Origin: Mucilaginibacter xinganensis
Lineage (GTDB): Bacteria > Bacteroidota > Bacteroidia > Sphingobacteriales > Sphingobacteriaceae
Direction of reading: 5' to 3'
Length of the DNA: 64,000 bases
Assembly: GCF_002257585.1 (NCBI RefSeq)
Contig: NZ_CP022743.1
Location: forward strand, 1 to 64,000
The position numbers and the translations under genes were made by a program. Below, piece by piece: positions 53,442 to 62,399 of the stretch; within the stretch, counting starts at the first letter, position 1; the number at the start of each line of letters is the position of its first letter. The notes under the pieces were generated by a model. It saw only the letters and a list, made by a program, of their open reading frames with translations. It was not told the origin of the DNA and did not search any database.

Positions 53442-54464
53442 ATGAAAGCGGTTGCTTACAGTGTTAAACCATTTGAAAAAGAATTCCTGGCAAAGGCCAA
53501 TCAAAAGAAGCATGATATTACGTTAATATCCAATTCCCTGAGCCTGGAAACAACTATGTATGCGGAGGGGAAGGATGCCATTATAGTTTTCACAAACGAT
53601 GATGTATCTGCAAAGGTAATTGATCGTTTGGCCGACCTCGGGATCAAATTTATTGCTACCCGGTCAGCAGGCACCGATCATATTGATAAAGTTGCGGCAG
53701 CAAAACATCATATAAAACTTTCAAACGTACCGGCATATTCGCCGCAGGCTATCGCGGAGCAAACCGTTGCCCTTGCTTTTGCGCTTAACAGGCACATGCT
53801 TAAAGCAGGGCAAAACAGCCGTAATTTCAACTTTAGAAACGACGAGTTGATCGGCTTTAACTTTTCGGGCAAAACCGTCGGATTGATCGGTTTAGGAAAT
53901 ACAGGCCTTGCCGCAGCACAAATATTTCACGGCATGGGCTGTAATGTAATTGGCTATGATTCCGCTTTCCCGGAAAACAGTCCGTATGTGCAACCGGTAG
54001 AGCTGGAAACATTATACGAACAGGCTGATATCATATCGCTTCACCTGCCGCTAAATCCAGCAACCAAATATATAATTAACAAGGATACGATTGCCAAAAT
54101 GAAACCGGGCGTAATGCTTATAAATACTTCCAGGGGGGCTTTGATAAAAACAGAGGACATATTAGCTGGATTGGAAAGCGGGCAGGTGGGCTACCTCGGA
54201 ATTGATGTATATGAGCACGAAAAGGGGTTGTTTTTCGAAGACCATGAAAATGATAAAGTGAAGGACCCCCTGCTTGAAAAACTGATGACTTATGAAAATG
54301 TAATTGTTACCCCCCACCAAGCCTATTTAACAAAAGAGGCGCTGCAGGAAATAGCTAACCAGACCATACGAAACCTGGATCAGTGGCAAAACAACAAATG
54401 CGTAGGCGATGCGTGTGTTTGCGCAGCTGCCTGCAGAGTAAAAATCAAATCAGATATATTATAA
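53442..54464 (+). CDS. D-lactate dehydrogenase / 2-hydroxyacid dehydrogenase with Cys-rich tail
   Basis: The ATG at 53442 (MKAVAYSVKPFEKEF) gives 340 residues and lies behind the promoter; an upstream ATG at 53394 is unlikely. It is an LdhA-like NAD enzyme: Rossmann GLIGLGNTGLAAAQIF, catalytic Arg in INTSRGALI, a Glu in the GIDVYEHE loop and a His in TPHQAYLT. It should reduce pyruvate to D-lactate. An unusual C-terminal tail, CVGDACVCAAAC, places four cysteines at 320, 325, 327 and 331. It is 7 bases upstream of hemN. Confidence 0.93.
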   Translation: MKAVAYSVKPFEKEFLAKANQKKHDITLISNSLSLETTMYAEGKDAIIVFTNDDVSAKVIDRLADLGIKFIATRSAGTDHIDKVAAAKHHIKLSNVPAYSPQAIAEQTVALAFALNRHMLKAGQNSRNFNFRNDELIGFNFSGKTVGLIGLGNTGLAAAQIFHGMGCNVIGYDSAFPENSPYVQPVELETLYEQADIISLHLPLNPATKYIINKDTIAKMKPGVMLINTSRGALIKTEDILAGLESGQVGYLGIDVYEHEKGLFFEDHENDKVKDPLLEKLMTYENVIVTPHQAYLTKEALQEIANQTIRNLDQWQNNKCVGDACVCAAACRVKIKSDIL

Positions 54465-54471
54465 AGAATTT

Positions 54472-55848
54472 ATGTTCTCAGAAGAAAACTACACCACCCT
54501 TGCACAAAAATATAACGTAGCAGCGCCGAGATACACAAGCTATCCCACTGTTCCTTATTGGGACAACGCAAATTTTGATGCCGGGCAATGGCAAAAGGCT
54601 GTCAAATTTTCATTTGATGAAAGCAATGCAACTGACGGAATAAGCCTTTATATTCATTTGCCGTTTTGCGAAAGCCTTTGCACCTACTGTGGCTGCAACA
54701 CAAGGATCACAAAAAATCATCGGGTTGAAGAACCTTATATTAATGCCGTTTTAAAAGAATGGAAAATGTACCTGCAATTGATGGACGAACCTCCTGTAAT
54801 CCGGGAGATCCATTTGGGCGGCGGCACACCTACTTTTTTTAGCGCCGTTAACCTGCATTTGCTTATTGACGGAATTCTGAAAGAATCCGTAGTGCATCCA
54901 CAGGCAGAATTCAGCTTTGAGGCGCATCCGGACAATACAACGGTTGATCATCTGCAAACCTTGTACAATCTTGGCTTTAAGCGCCTTAGCCTCGGCATCC
55001 AGGATTTTGATCCGCGGGTACAGTTTATTATCAACCGCCATCAAACGTTTGAGCAGGTACAGACCATAACACAGGTTGCCCGCGGCATTGGTTATACCTC
55101 TATCAACTTCGACCTGATCTATGGTCTCCCCTTACAAACTATGGAGGGACTTGCCGACACAATGCACCTGGTATCGGAACTAAGCCCGGATCGCATCGCC
55201 TTTTACAGCTATGCGCATGTGCCCTGGATTAAGCCTGGCCAAAGGCGATTTACAGAGGAGCATTTACCCAACGTACATGATAAAAATAAGTTATATGAAA
55301 TTGGCCGCGACCTGCTTAAGGGCTATGGATACATTGAAGTGGGGATGGACCATTTTGCACTGCCCGGAGATGATCTTCTAAAAGCTGAAAAATCAGGCAA
55401 CCTGCACCGCAATTTCATGGGTTACACCCATCAGCACACCCAGCTGTTAATTGGCCTGGGGGTATCATCCATCAGCGATTCATGGTATGCCTTTGCACAG
55501 AATGTAAAAGTGGTTGAAGATTACCTGCGCCTGGTTAATGAGGGCGAGCTGCCTGTTGTTAAAGGCCATATTTTAACACATGAGGACCTCATCATCCGCA
55601 AGCATATTTTAAATATAATGTGCAAAGGCGAAACGGTTTGGAACCAGCATCTGGAACAATCCATCTCATTAACGGATGCCTTTGAACGATTAGCGCCTTT
55701 GGTTGATGACGGATTAATTGAACTTAACGCACGGAACCTGAAAGTTACCCCGCTCGGTAAAAACTTTCTGCGTAATATATGTATGGCCCTTGACGCAAGG
55801 CTATGGGCTGATAAGCCCACCACCCAGTTATTCAGCATGGCTGTTTAA
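54472..55848 (+). CDS. hemN: Oxygen-independent coproporphyrinogen III oxidase
   Basis: HemN is a radical-SAM enzyme that converts coproporphyrinogen III to protoporphyrinogen IX without oxygen. The 458-residue protein has the 4Fe-4S motif C66-x3-C70-x2-C73 (LPFCESLCTYCGC), the SAM-binding HLGGGTPTF, the family RLSLGIQDFD and a C-terminal HemN domain. It is co-transcribed with the lactate dehydrogenase under the same candidate Fnr-like box. It is the anaerobic partner of the heme cluster at 21834-29839. Confidence 0.96.
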   Translation: MFSEENYTTLAQKYNVAAPRYTSYPTVPYWDNANFDAGQWQKAVKFSFDESNATDGISLYIHLPFCESLCTYCGCNTRITKNHRVEEPYINAVLKEWKMYLQLMDEPPVIREIHLGGGTPTFFSAVNLHLLIDGILKESVVHPQAEFSFEAHPDNTTVDHLQTLYNLGFKRLSLGIQDFDPRVQFIINRHQTFEQVQTITQVARGIGYTSINFDLIYGLPLQTMEGLADTMHLVSELSPDRIAFYSYAHVPWIKPGQRRFTEEHLPNVHDKNKLYEIGRDLLKGYGYIEVGMDHFALPGDDLLKAEKSGNLHRNFMGYTHQHTQLLIGLGVSSISDSWYAFAQNVKVVEDYLRLVNEGELPVVKGHILTHEDLIIRKHILNIMCKGETVWNQHLEQSISLTDAFERLAPLVDDGLIELNARNLKVTPLGKNFLRNICMALDARLWADKPTTQLFSMAV

Positions 55849-55881
55849 TTAATAGCGTTTTTTAATGCAAGAACGTGCTGC

Positions 55882-55919
55882 AAAAAAAAGCTGCCGGTTG
55901 ATTTTCATCACCGGCAGCT
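55882..55919 (-). terminator. Terminator of the 114-residue membrane protein gene
   Basis: A stem AGCTGCCGGT / ACCGGCAGCT with a TGA/TCA extension lies 22 bases beyond the stop codon at 55941. On the minus strand it is followed by eight T residues, a classic intrinsic terminator. It lies between convergent genes. Confidence 0.85.
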
Positions 55920-55940
55920 AACCAAAAACCACCATAAAAA

Positions 55941-56285
55941 TTATATAATAAACGCAAGCAGCATTATAACATGCACAAGGACACTTACGCTTAATAACAA
56001 CATCATTGTGCGAATGCCCGAACCACCCATGCCCGCAATTATATTTGCAAAATACAGCGACAGTGTAATAACCAGCACTATGATAGGCGCATTAAAATAA
56101 TACATAAGCAATGCGGGTAAAGGCAAAAACAATACGCCTTGACCTATCAATGCCACGAAGAACCACAGCGTTTTGTTTTGCTTTTGTCCGTCCGCAAAAG
56201 CATTAAATTTATTCCAAAGCGTTGACTTGCGGGCGGCTCCCTCATTTGCCCATTGTGTTGAAGACTGTATTTTTATTGTATCCAT
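55941..56285 (-). CDS. Small three-helix membrane protein
   Basis: A 114-residue protein with a charged N-terminus (WANEGAARKSTLWNKFNAFADGQKQNKTLW) and three hydrophobic helices (FFVALIGQGVLFLPLPALLMYYF; PIIVLVITLSLYFANIIAGM; MLLLSVSVLVHVIMLLAFII). I do not recognise the family. It lies between hemN and the cbb3 assembly genes with its own terminator. Its role in respiration is only suggested by position. Confidence 0.65.
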   Translation of the reverse strand: MDTIKIQSSTQWANEGAARKSTLWNKFNAFADGQKQNKTLWFFVALIGQGVLFLPLPALLMYYFNAPIIVLVITLSLYFANIIAGMGGSGIRTMMLLLSVSVLVHVIMLLAFII

Positions 56286-56390
56286 GATTGATATGTTTAT
56301 GATACAAATTTGCCTGATAAAGGCTTTTTAAACCATGATTTTGCACACACAGAAATGTGATTTAAGGCATTTTTTAATGTTACAATCTGC

Positions 56391-57080
56391 TTAATGACAC
56401 ACGCTTACTCCCGAAGTTTGTTTCTGCGGACTGAGGTAAGGAATATTTAAGTTTAGCCCGCGAAGGATAAACCAAAAGCCCAGGCAAACCATAAGGTAGG
56501 GCATAGTTCTGTTTATACGTCGGCGTACCACCGGACCAACAAAACCTGAGCTTACCGTTGCCAGCAGCATTAACGGGAATGTGCCCATCCCAAACCAAAA
56601 CATAAATTGCGTAGCGGCCAGCGGGGTGGTGGTGTTAATAGCGCCAACAAGCGCCAGGTAAACAAAGCCGCATGGTAAAAAGCCGTTTAATACACCCACT
56701 ATGAAATGCCCTGCCTTGTGTTTCAAAGCATAACTTAACAACCTGTTAATGGGTAATAAAAAGATAGAAAGGATGTTCTTATCTTTCAGGCGAACCTTGT
56801 AGAGCCTTGATAAACCGGCGAGAATAATAAGCATTCCACTGGCAAGACTTATACCCTGCTGCAGGCCAAACATCCACAGTTGCCTGCCAATAAAACCAAA
56901 AAGCAAGCCTAATAATGAATAACTTACAATACGCCCCAGGTTATAAATAATCTTATCGGCCACCACTAGCAACCAACGGCTATGAAACGATGGAACAGCG
57001 AAAGCCAGCGGGCCGCACATGCCAATACAATGCACGCTACCAAATAACCCTATAAAAAATGCGATGCTGTTACTGCTCAT
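56391..57080 (-). CDS. TauE/SafE-like (COG2836) membrane protein of the cbb3 operon
   Basis: A 229-residue membrane protein with about six helices and an N-terminal FGSVHCIGMCGPLAF motif, the His/Cys/Met-containing signature of the COG2836 heavy-metal/sulfite-exporter-like family found with cbb3 oxidase genes. Such proteins are linked to copper delivery or oxidase assembly. It overlaps ccoH by 4 bases and is the last gene of the run. It ends in a CH pair, which may also bind metal. Confidence 0.88.
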   Translation of the reverse strand: MSSNSIAFFIGLFGSVHCIGMCGPLAFAVPSFHSRWLLVVADKIIYNLGRIVSYSLLGLLFGFIGRQLWMFGLQQGISLASGMLIILAGLSRLYKVRLKDKNILSIFLLPINRLLSYALKHKAGHFIVGVLNGFLPCGFVYLALVGAINTTTPLAATQFMFWFGMGTFPLMLLATVSSGFVGPVVRRRINRTMPYLMVCLGFWFILRGLNLNIPYLSPQKQTSGVSVCH

Positions 57081-57499
57081 TTTATAAACATTTCCTGTTG
57101 GTACAGGTACTCTTTATTGTTGCTGGTCCAGTTAAAAATCAAGATCCACTGCCCTTTTGTAATCCCCTCAACGGGAACTTCAAACTCGTTGGCAGCACCG
57201 GTGCTAAGCTGATAAACTTTATCAAGCTGATTGTCTGATGGACGCTGTAATTTTAATGAACCCTTTGCCGGCCGGGTAAATACGACCCGGATATTACCTC
57301 CCGAAACCGATACAACCGGCCGGGCATTATCTTTTATTACCTGTTTTTCTTTATTATAATATTGGTTAAATGTTAAACCCTTTTCATAATACTCGTGGTC
57401 GTAATCATCCACGGGGGCCATAAACATGTAAACACACATTGTTAAAATAAACAGCATAAATAATATCATGCCCGCAATAATTCCTTTTCCCCAGTTCAT
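57077..57499 (-). CDS. ccoH: cbb3 oxidase assembly protein CcoH (FixH)
   Basis: A 140-residue FixH/CcoH protein: one N-terminal transmembrane helix (GIIAGMILFMLFILTMCVYMF), a YYEKGLTFNQYYNKEKQV motif typical of FixH, and a beta-rich domain ending in LYQQEMFIK. CcoH stabilises the cbb3 subunits during assembly. It overlaps the TauE/SafE-like gene by ATGA and lies 3 bases from ccoG. Confidence 0.92.
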   Translation of the reverse strand: MNWGKGIIAGMILFMLFILTMCVYMFMAPVDDYDHEYYEKGLTFNQYYNKEKQVIKDNARPVVSVSGGNIRVVFTRPAKGSLKLQRPSDNQLDKVYQLSTGAANEFEVPVEGITKGQWILIFNWTSNNKEYLYQQEMFIK

Positions 57500-57502
57500 A
57501 GC

Positions 57503-58876
57503 TTAATCATTTATAGGTCCAACAAAAGCGGTGCTAACGATTTTAATAATTTTATTACCGGCTACCAGTTGTAACCGTACATCAGTTTTGGCCTGGTGTA
57601 TTCCGGATTCAGGGATAATTATAAAGAACACAATTTTTGAAGACCCTCCCTTTTCAATAGGGCCCGGTGCCTGGATGTATTTAATCTTAATTGATGCATC
57701 TTCAGGCTTTAATGTTATTGTCTGTGTTTTATTGGTTTTATTAATAATCTCGGCGTTATAAATGTTACTGATATTTTTGTTAGGTTGTTGCTGGTAAAGC
57801 ATTCCCGCGCTTCGCATAATCGTAATATCCATATCGCTTTGCGTAAAAATAAAATAGCTCAGTACGCTCATTAACACCAAAATAACTGCACTGTAAGCCA
57901 TCATGCGGACAGTAAACCGGGGTTTTTCGTTATTCCTGATCATGTTTTCAGAGAAAAAACCGATTAGATTATGCGGTTTATGGATCTTATCCATCACCTC
58001 GTCGCAAACGTCAATACAAGCGGTACAGTTAATGCATTCCATCTGCGTGCCCTTGCGGATATCAATACCGGTGGGGCAAACGGAAACACATAATCCGCAA
58101 TCAATGCAATCGCCCTTAACTTTAAAAGGGTCTTCGTTTCGTGACAATTTGGCCCTTGGTTCTCCTCGTACATCGTTATAGGCAACAACCAGGGTATGCT
58201 CATCAAGCATTACACCCTGCAAACGGCCATAGGGGCAAATAACGGTACAAACCAGCTCACGCACCTGACTGTAGATCAAGTAGAACACAATCGTAAATAC
58301 CCAGATACTTATAAAACCTACCCAATGCGCTTTTACCGGCTCAATTATAATTTTTATTAAAGCATCGCTTCCAATTATATACGCTAAAAAAGTATTAGCA
58401 ATTAAAAAAGAGATCAGCAGGAACACCAGGTGCTTGCTTGTTTTTTTTGTAATCTTTTCCCGGTTCCACTCCGCGGCATTTAACTTTTTTTGCTTATTGG
58501 CATCCCCTTCAATCCACGCCTCTACTTTGCGGAAAACCATTTCCATAAAGATGGTTTGCGGACAGATCCAGCCGCAAAATATCCGCCCAAAAGCTATGGT
58601 AAACACCACTACACAAACTACAAAAACCAATGTAGCCAGCACGAACAGGAAAATATCCTGCGGCCAAAATACCTGGCCCATTAATACAAACTGTCGGTCA
58701 ATAACGTTTAGCAGCAGCATCGGCTGCCCGTTTATGCGGATAAACGGGCCGGCAAAAAATAAAATCAAGTACACATAGCTGATATAGCTCCTCCATTTAT
58801 AATATTGCCCCTTACGTATTAATGGATAAATCCACCTGCGCTTATTGCTCTCCGCCCCCTTTAATACTTCGTCCAT
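57503..58876 (-). CDS. ccoG: cbb3 oxidase accessory protein CcoG (FixG)
   Basis: A 457-residue membrane ferredoxin-type protein with about five transmembrane helices, the NosR/FixG-like CGWICPQTIFMEMVFR and VICPYGRLQGVM, and two 4Fe-4S sites (CIDCGLCVSVCPTGIDI and CINCTACIDVCDEVMDKI). Then comes a periplasmic domain of the FixG C-terminal type. CcoG is a copper(II) reductase needed for cbb3 oxidase assembly. It lies between ccoP and ccoH. Confidence 0.96.
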   Translation of the reverse strand: MDEVLKGAESNKRRWIYPLIRKGQYYKWRSYISYVYLILFFAGPFIRINGQPMLLLNVIDRQFVLMGQVFWPQDIFLFVLATLVFVVCVVVFTIAFGRIFCGWICPQTIFMEMVFRKVEAWIEGDANKQKKLNAAEWNREKITKKTSKHLVFLLISFLIANTFLAYIIGSDALIKIIIEPVKAHWVGFISIWVFTIVFYLIYSQVRELVCTVICPYGRLQGVMLDEHTLVVAYNDVRGEPRAKLSRNEDPFKVKGDCIDCGLCVSVCPTGIDIRKGTQMECINCTACIDVCDEVMDKIHKPHNLIGFFSENMIRNNEKPRFTVRMMAYSAVILVLMSVLSYFIFTQSDMDITIMRSAGMLYQQQPNKNISNIYNAEIINKTNKTQTITLKPEDASIKIKYIQAPGPIEKGGSSKIVFFIIIPESGIHQAKTDVRLQLVAGNKIIKIVSTAFVGPIND

Positions 58877-58887
58877 TATGCTTTAAA

Positions 58888-59823
58888 TTATTTAACTACA
58901 GCGCTTATCAGGCCTTTTTTTTCAGCGTGATCATCGTCCTTTTCTTTGTCGCCCTGTGGTGCTTTAGCTCCCGGCGGGTTGGTTCCGTGCAATGATTTTA
59001 TATAGTTGGCCACATCCGAGATCTGTTTTGGAGACAACTGCTTTTCCCAGGTAGGCATTCCTTTTGCAAGCACACCATATTTAATGGTTTTAAATATGTC
59101 GGTGATCTTTCCGCCATGCAACCAGTAATCATCGGTAAGGTTAGGGCCTACGTTTCCCTGGGCCTTATCGCCATGGCAAGGTGCACAGGTAGTTTTAAAA
59201 ACAGTTTGGCCCGATCCGATTACTGCAGGATCTGTTACCAGCTTAACCGTATTTTCGTCAACCTGGTTAGCCTGCTTGCTTAAATAGATCTTCTTCGCGG
59301 TTTCCGCCTGCGCTACTTCTGTTTTATATTCATCGTACTGTAGCTGGCCAACACCAAAAACATGGTAAATCAGCAGGTAGCTAACTGAAAAAGCTATAGT
59401 TGCATAAAAAAGATACATAAACCATGCTGGGATAGGATTATCCAGTTCCTGAATGCCGTCATAATCATGCTCAATCAACAGGTCTTTTTCTTCAGATAAC
59501 GGCCTCAGTGAAAGTAGTTTATTCCAAACCGCTCCCTTCTCTTTTGCTTTCTTCTCTATTTTGGCAGGTTTAAATTCTGCTGTTATTTGCTGATCGGTGT
59601 ACCCCTCGTATTTCATTATAATACGGGTAAGCACTTTAAAAGTCCTTAATAAAACCAGCATTACTATAATAAACATAAGCAGTGCACCCACAACTACGCC
59701 ATAGCCAATTGCATTTTCCTGGCCGGGTGTTAGCATACTGTGATCATCTACTGTATCTGCTGCAAAGGCACCCTGGCAAACAACTGTGAAAGCCAGGAAC
59801 AATGTGATGCGTAAATATTTCAT
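58888..59823 (-). CDS. ccoP: cbb3 oxidase subunit III CcoP (monoheme form)
   Basis: A 311-residue c-type cytochrome with a signal-like N-terminus, a transmembrane helix, a cbb3 N-terminal segment (LIEHDYDGIQELDNPIPAWFMYLFYATI) and one heme c motif C213-A-P-C216-H217 (TTCAPCHGD). A C-terminal Met region (AKGMPTWEKQLSP) follows. CcoP normally has two hemes; only one CxxCH is seen here, as often in Bacteroidota. The charged C-terminal tail is low-complexity. It overlaps ccoQ by 4 bases. Confidence 0.92.
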   Translation of the reverse strand: MKYLRITLFLAFTVVCQGAFAADTVDDHSMLTPGQENAIGYGVVVGALLMFIIVMLVLLRTFKVLTRIIMKYEGYTDQQITAEFKPAKIEKKAKEKGAVWNKLLSLRPLSEEKDLLIEHDYDGIQELDNPIPAWFMYLFYATIAFSVSYLLIYHVFGVGQLQYDEYKTEVAQAETAKKIYLSKQANQVDENTVKLVTDPAVIGSGQTVFKTTCAPCHGDKAQGNVGPNLTDDYWLHGGKITDIFKTIKYGVLAKGMPTWEKQLSPKQISDVANYIKSLHGTNPPGAKAPQGDKEKDDDHAEKKGLISAVVK

Positions 59824-60011
59824 GCCTTTAAAGTTTGAGGTTTATTTAATGTACTGTCGTCAAGGGGCAGGTCGCTCATGTAGTCAACATGCTGTTTCCT
59901 TAACCTGATTAAAAGAATGGTTACTACTATAAAAAACACGAGAAAAATCCCGAGCGAGAAGATCAGATACATCTGGTTCCCTGTTAAATTTTCTGTAAAC
60001 TGCTTAAACAT
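59820..60011 (-). CDS. ccoQ: CcoQ-like small membrane subunit
   Basis: A 63-residue protein with one transmembrane helix (MYLIFSLGIFLVFFIVVTILLIRLRKQH) and a short polar C-terminus (DLPLDDSTLNKPQTLKA). The position between ccoNO and ccoP, the size and the single-helix form fit CcoQ/FixQ, which stabilises the oxidase. Sequence conservation in this family is low, so the name rests mainly on context. Confidence 0.75.
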   Translation of the reverse strand: MFKQFTENLTGNQMYLIFSLGIFLVFFIVVTILLIRLRKQHVDYMSDLPLDDSTLNKPQTLKA

Positions 60012-60019
60012 GGCGGGTA

Positions 60020-62152
60020 TTAGTTATTGTTATTTGCTGTTTTATTTGCTTTAATATCGGTTCCAAGGCGTTGCAGGTAAGCAATTATAGCTACAATCTC
60101 CTTGTTGCTTTTCACCTTGATATTGTCCTTGGCAAGGTTTGCTGCTATAGCTTTTGCCTGCAGGTCAAGGTCGCGGTTGGCAATTTTATCATAACCGGCG
60201 GGGTAAGGAACCCCAAGTGAACGCATAGCGTTTATTTTAGCAGCCGTTAATGACGTATCAAGCGTTTGCGTAAGCAGCCAGTCGTAATTTGGCATAATAC
60301 TTCCCGGCGACATTAACCGCGGGTCCATGAGGTGATTATAGTGCCAGGAGTTGCCGTACTTCCCACCTTCACGTGCCAGATCAGGCCCGGTACGTTTTGA
60401 TCCCCATAAAAATGGATGATCATACACAAACTCACCGGCTTTGCTGTATTCACCATATCGTTCAGTTTCTGAGCGGAATGGCCTAACCGTTTGCGAATGG
60501 CAGTTAACACAACCTTCCCTTATATAAAGGTCCCGCCCTTGTAATTCCAATGGCGTGTAAGGTTTCACACTGGCAATAGTTGGAATATTTGACGAGATGG
60601 TTAATGTTGGCATTAGTTCAACAAAGGTTCCAACCAGTATTACCAGCAATGAGATGATCATAAACTGGATTGGCCTGCGCTCCAATACCCTGTGCCAGGT
60701 TGATTCTGTTACAATTTTTGGCAGCGGCTCAAGCGGCATAGCCTGTGCTGCTTCATTAGCCACCAAACTTCCCTGCAACATGGTGCGGGCGATATTGTAG
60801 GCCATAACTATTACGCCAAGCAGGTACATACCACCACCCACTGAACGCATAATATGCATTGGTAATATCCTTAATACCGTTTCCAAAAAGTTAGGGTATT
60901 TTAACAACCCTTCGGGGGTAAATTCTTTAAGCATCAGGCCCTGTGTAAAGCCTGCCCAATACATAGGTATTGCGTAAAATAATATACCCAGTGTACCTAT
61001 CCAAAAATGGAATGATGCCAGTTTTTTGCTATATAACTCGGTTTTGTAAATGCGGGGGATGAGCCAGTATAGTATAGCAAAAGTTAAAAATCCGTTCCAG
61101 CCCAGCGCGCCAACATGTACGTGAGCGATGATCCAGTCAGAAAAATGCGCAAAACCGTTAATTTGCTTTAAGGACAACATGGGCCCCTCAAATGTGGCCA
61201 TACCGTAAGCGGTTAAGCCTACCACCATAAATTTAAGGATAACATCGTCCCTTACCTTATCCCAGGCACCCCTGAGCGTTAATAGCCCGTTTATCATACC
61301 GCCCCAGCTTGGTGCAATAAGCATAATTGAAAATGCCACGCCTAATGATTGCGCCCAGCCTGGTAATGTTGTATATAATAAATGGTGAGGGCCGGCCCAG
61401 ATATAAATAAATATCAGCGCCCAAAAGTGAAGGATACTTAGCTTATATGAATAGATGGGCCGGTTAGCCATTTTAGGAAGGAAATAATACATCATTCCCA
61501 AATAAGGCGTAGTAAGAAAAAATGCCACCGCATTATGCCCGTACCACCATTGCACCAACGCATCCTGCACACCGGCAAAAACCATGTAGCTTTTAAACAT
61601 TGATACAGGCAGCTCTATTGAATTAACTATATGCAATACTGCTATGGTAACAAACGTTGCAATGTAAAACCAAATGGCCACGTATAAATGCCTTTCGCGG
61701 CGTTTAAATATGGTGCCGAACATGTTTACACCAAACACTACCCAAATAAGCGTAATTGCAATATCAATGGGCCACTCAAGTTCAGCATATTCATGCGAGG
61801 TTGTTAATCCGAGCGGTAAAGTAATTACCGCCGAAATGATGATCAGCTGCCAACCCCAAAAATGGATTTTGCTGAGCACATCACTAAACATACGCGCTTT
61901 AAGCAGGCGTTGCAATGAATAATAAACTCCCATAAAAATGGCGTTGCCCACAAATGCAAAAATTACCGCATTGGTGTGCAGTGGCCTGATTCGGCCAAAA
62001 GTTGTATACTGGTTACCCATATTCATAGCCGGGTGATATAATTGGATGGCTACAATAAGGCCCACAGTCATGCCGATGATCCCCCACACGATGGTTGCTA
62101 TACCAAAGTTGCGGACGATCTTGTTGTCATAGTAAAAATTTTCGGGCTGCAT
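60020..62152 (-). CDS. ccoNO: Fused cbb3 oxidase subunits I and II (CcoN-CcoO)
   Basis: A 710-residue fusion. Residues about 1-480 are CcoN, the heme-copper catalytic subunit with about 12 helices and histidine ligands in PLHTNAVIFAFVGNAIFMG, WYGHNAVAFFLTTPYLG, GPHHLLYTTLPGWAQ and HVHVGALGWNGFL. Residues about 490-710 are CcoO, a membrane-anchored monoheme cytochrome with C548-V-N-C551-H552. The fusion is common in Bacteroidota. It reduces oxygen at high affinity. The 85-base gap to ccoS holds a weak Fnr-like site and a TAGTTTTA box, so this gene may have its own promoter. Confidence 0.96.
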   Translation of the reverse strand: MQPENFYYDNKIVRNFGIATIVWGIIGMTVGLIVAIQLYHPAMNMGNQYTTFGRIRPLHTNAVIFAFVGNAIFMGVYYSLQRLLKARMFSDVLSKIHFWGWQLIIISAVITLPLGLTTSHEYAELEWPIDIAITLIWVVFGVNMFGTIFKRRERHLYVAIWFYIATFVTIAVLHIVNSIELPVSMFKSYMVFAGVQDALVQWWYGHNAVAFFLTTPYLGMMYYFLPKMANRPIYSYKLSILHFWALIFIYIWAGPHHLLYTTLPGWAQSLGVAFSIMLIAPSWGGMINGLLTLRGAWDKVRDDVILKFMVVGLTAYGMATFEGPMLSLKQINGFAHFSDWIIAHVHVGALGWNGFLTFAILYWLIPRIYKTELYSKKLASFHFWIGTLGILFYAIPMYWAGFTQGLMLKEFTPEGLLKYPNFLETVLRILPMHIMRSVGGGMYLLGVIVMAYNIARTMLQGSLVANEAAQAMPLEPLPKIVTESTWHRVLERRPIQFMIISLLVILVGTFVELMPTLTISSNIPTIASVKPYTPLELQGRDLYIREGCVNCHSQTVRPFRSETERYGEYSKAGEFVYDHPFLWGSKRTGPDLAREGGKYGNSWHYNHLMDPRLMSPGSIMPNYDWLLTQTLDTSLTAAKINAMRSLGVPYPAGYDKIANRDLDLQAKAIAANLAKDNIKVKSNKEIVAIIAYLQRLGTDIKANKTANNNN

Positions 62153-62203
62153 AAATTGTTCTTTTTTTGTGGTTGTAAAACTATATTGAGTTTTTAGGTT
62201 ACA

Positions 62204-62221
62204 GAATGATGAACATCGGTC
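62204..62221. promoter_or_regulatory. Weak Fnr-like site upstream of ccoNO
   Basis: On the minus strand the site reads CCGAT GTTC ATCAT (half-sites GAT / ATCA, Fnr spacing of 4). A TAGTTTTA box (62176-62183) near the gene would start transcription about 42 bases from its centre, the standard activator position. It matches only part of the AAATGAC-N4-GTCATTT pattern. Confidence 0.3.
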
Positions 62222-62237
62222 AAAAAAATGATGGTTA

Positions 62238-62399
62238 TCACTTTTCAGGCGGAACTACTTCATCGTCGTCAAGCAGAATCCGCATAGCCGGGGTGTGCAG
62301 GTCGTCATTCTGCCCGGTGCGTTGCGCCCAAAAAAAGGCACCCAAAAAACAGGTTGCCAATAGCAGGCTACAGCCGATAAGGAAATAAATTATGCTCAT
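62238..62399 (-). CDS. ccoS: cbb3 oxidase maturation protein CcoS
   Basis: A 53-residue protein, MSIIYFLIGCSLLLATCFLG..., with one membrane helix, a WAQRTGQNDDLHTPAMRIL motif and an acidic LLDDDEV tail, a clear match to CcoS/FixS. CcoS is needed to insert cofactors into CcoN. Its ATG overlaps the ccoI stop codon (ATGA), so the two are co-translated. It was not found by simple long-ORF calling because of its size. Confidence 0.92.
   Translation of the reverse strand: MSIIYFLIGCSLLLATCFLGAFFWAQRTGQNDDLHTPAMRILLDDDEVVPPEK

Noticed and set aside
62206..62388. Plus-strand ORF between ccoNO and ccoI
   Set aside because: It is antisense to the clear ccoS gene (62238-62399).
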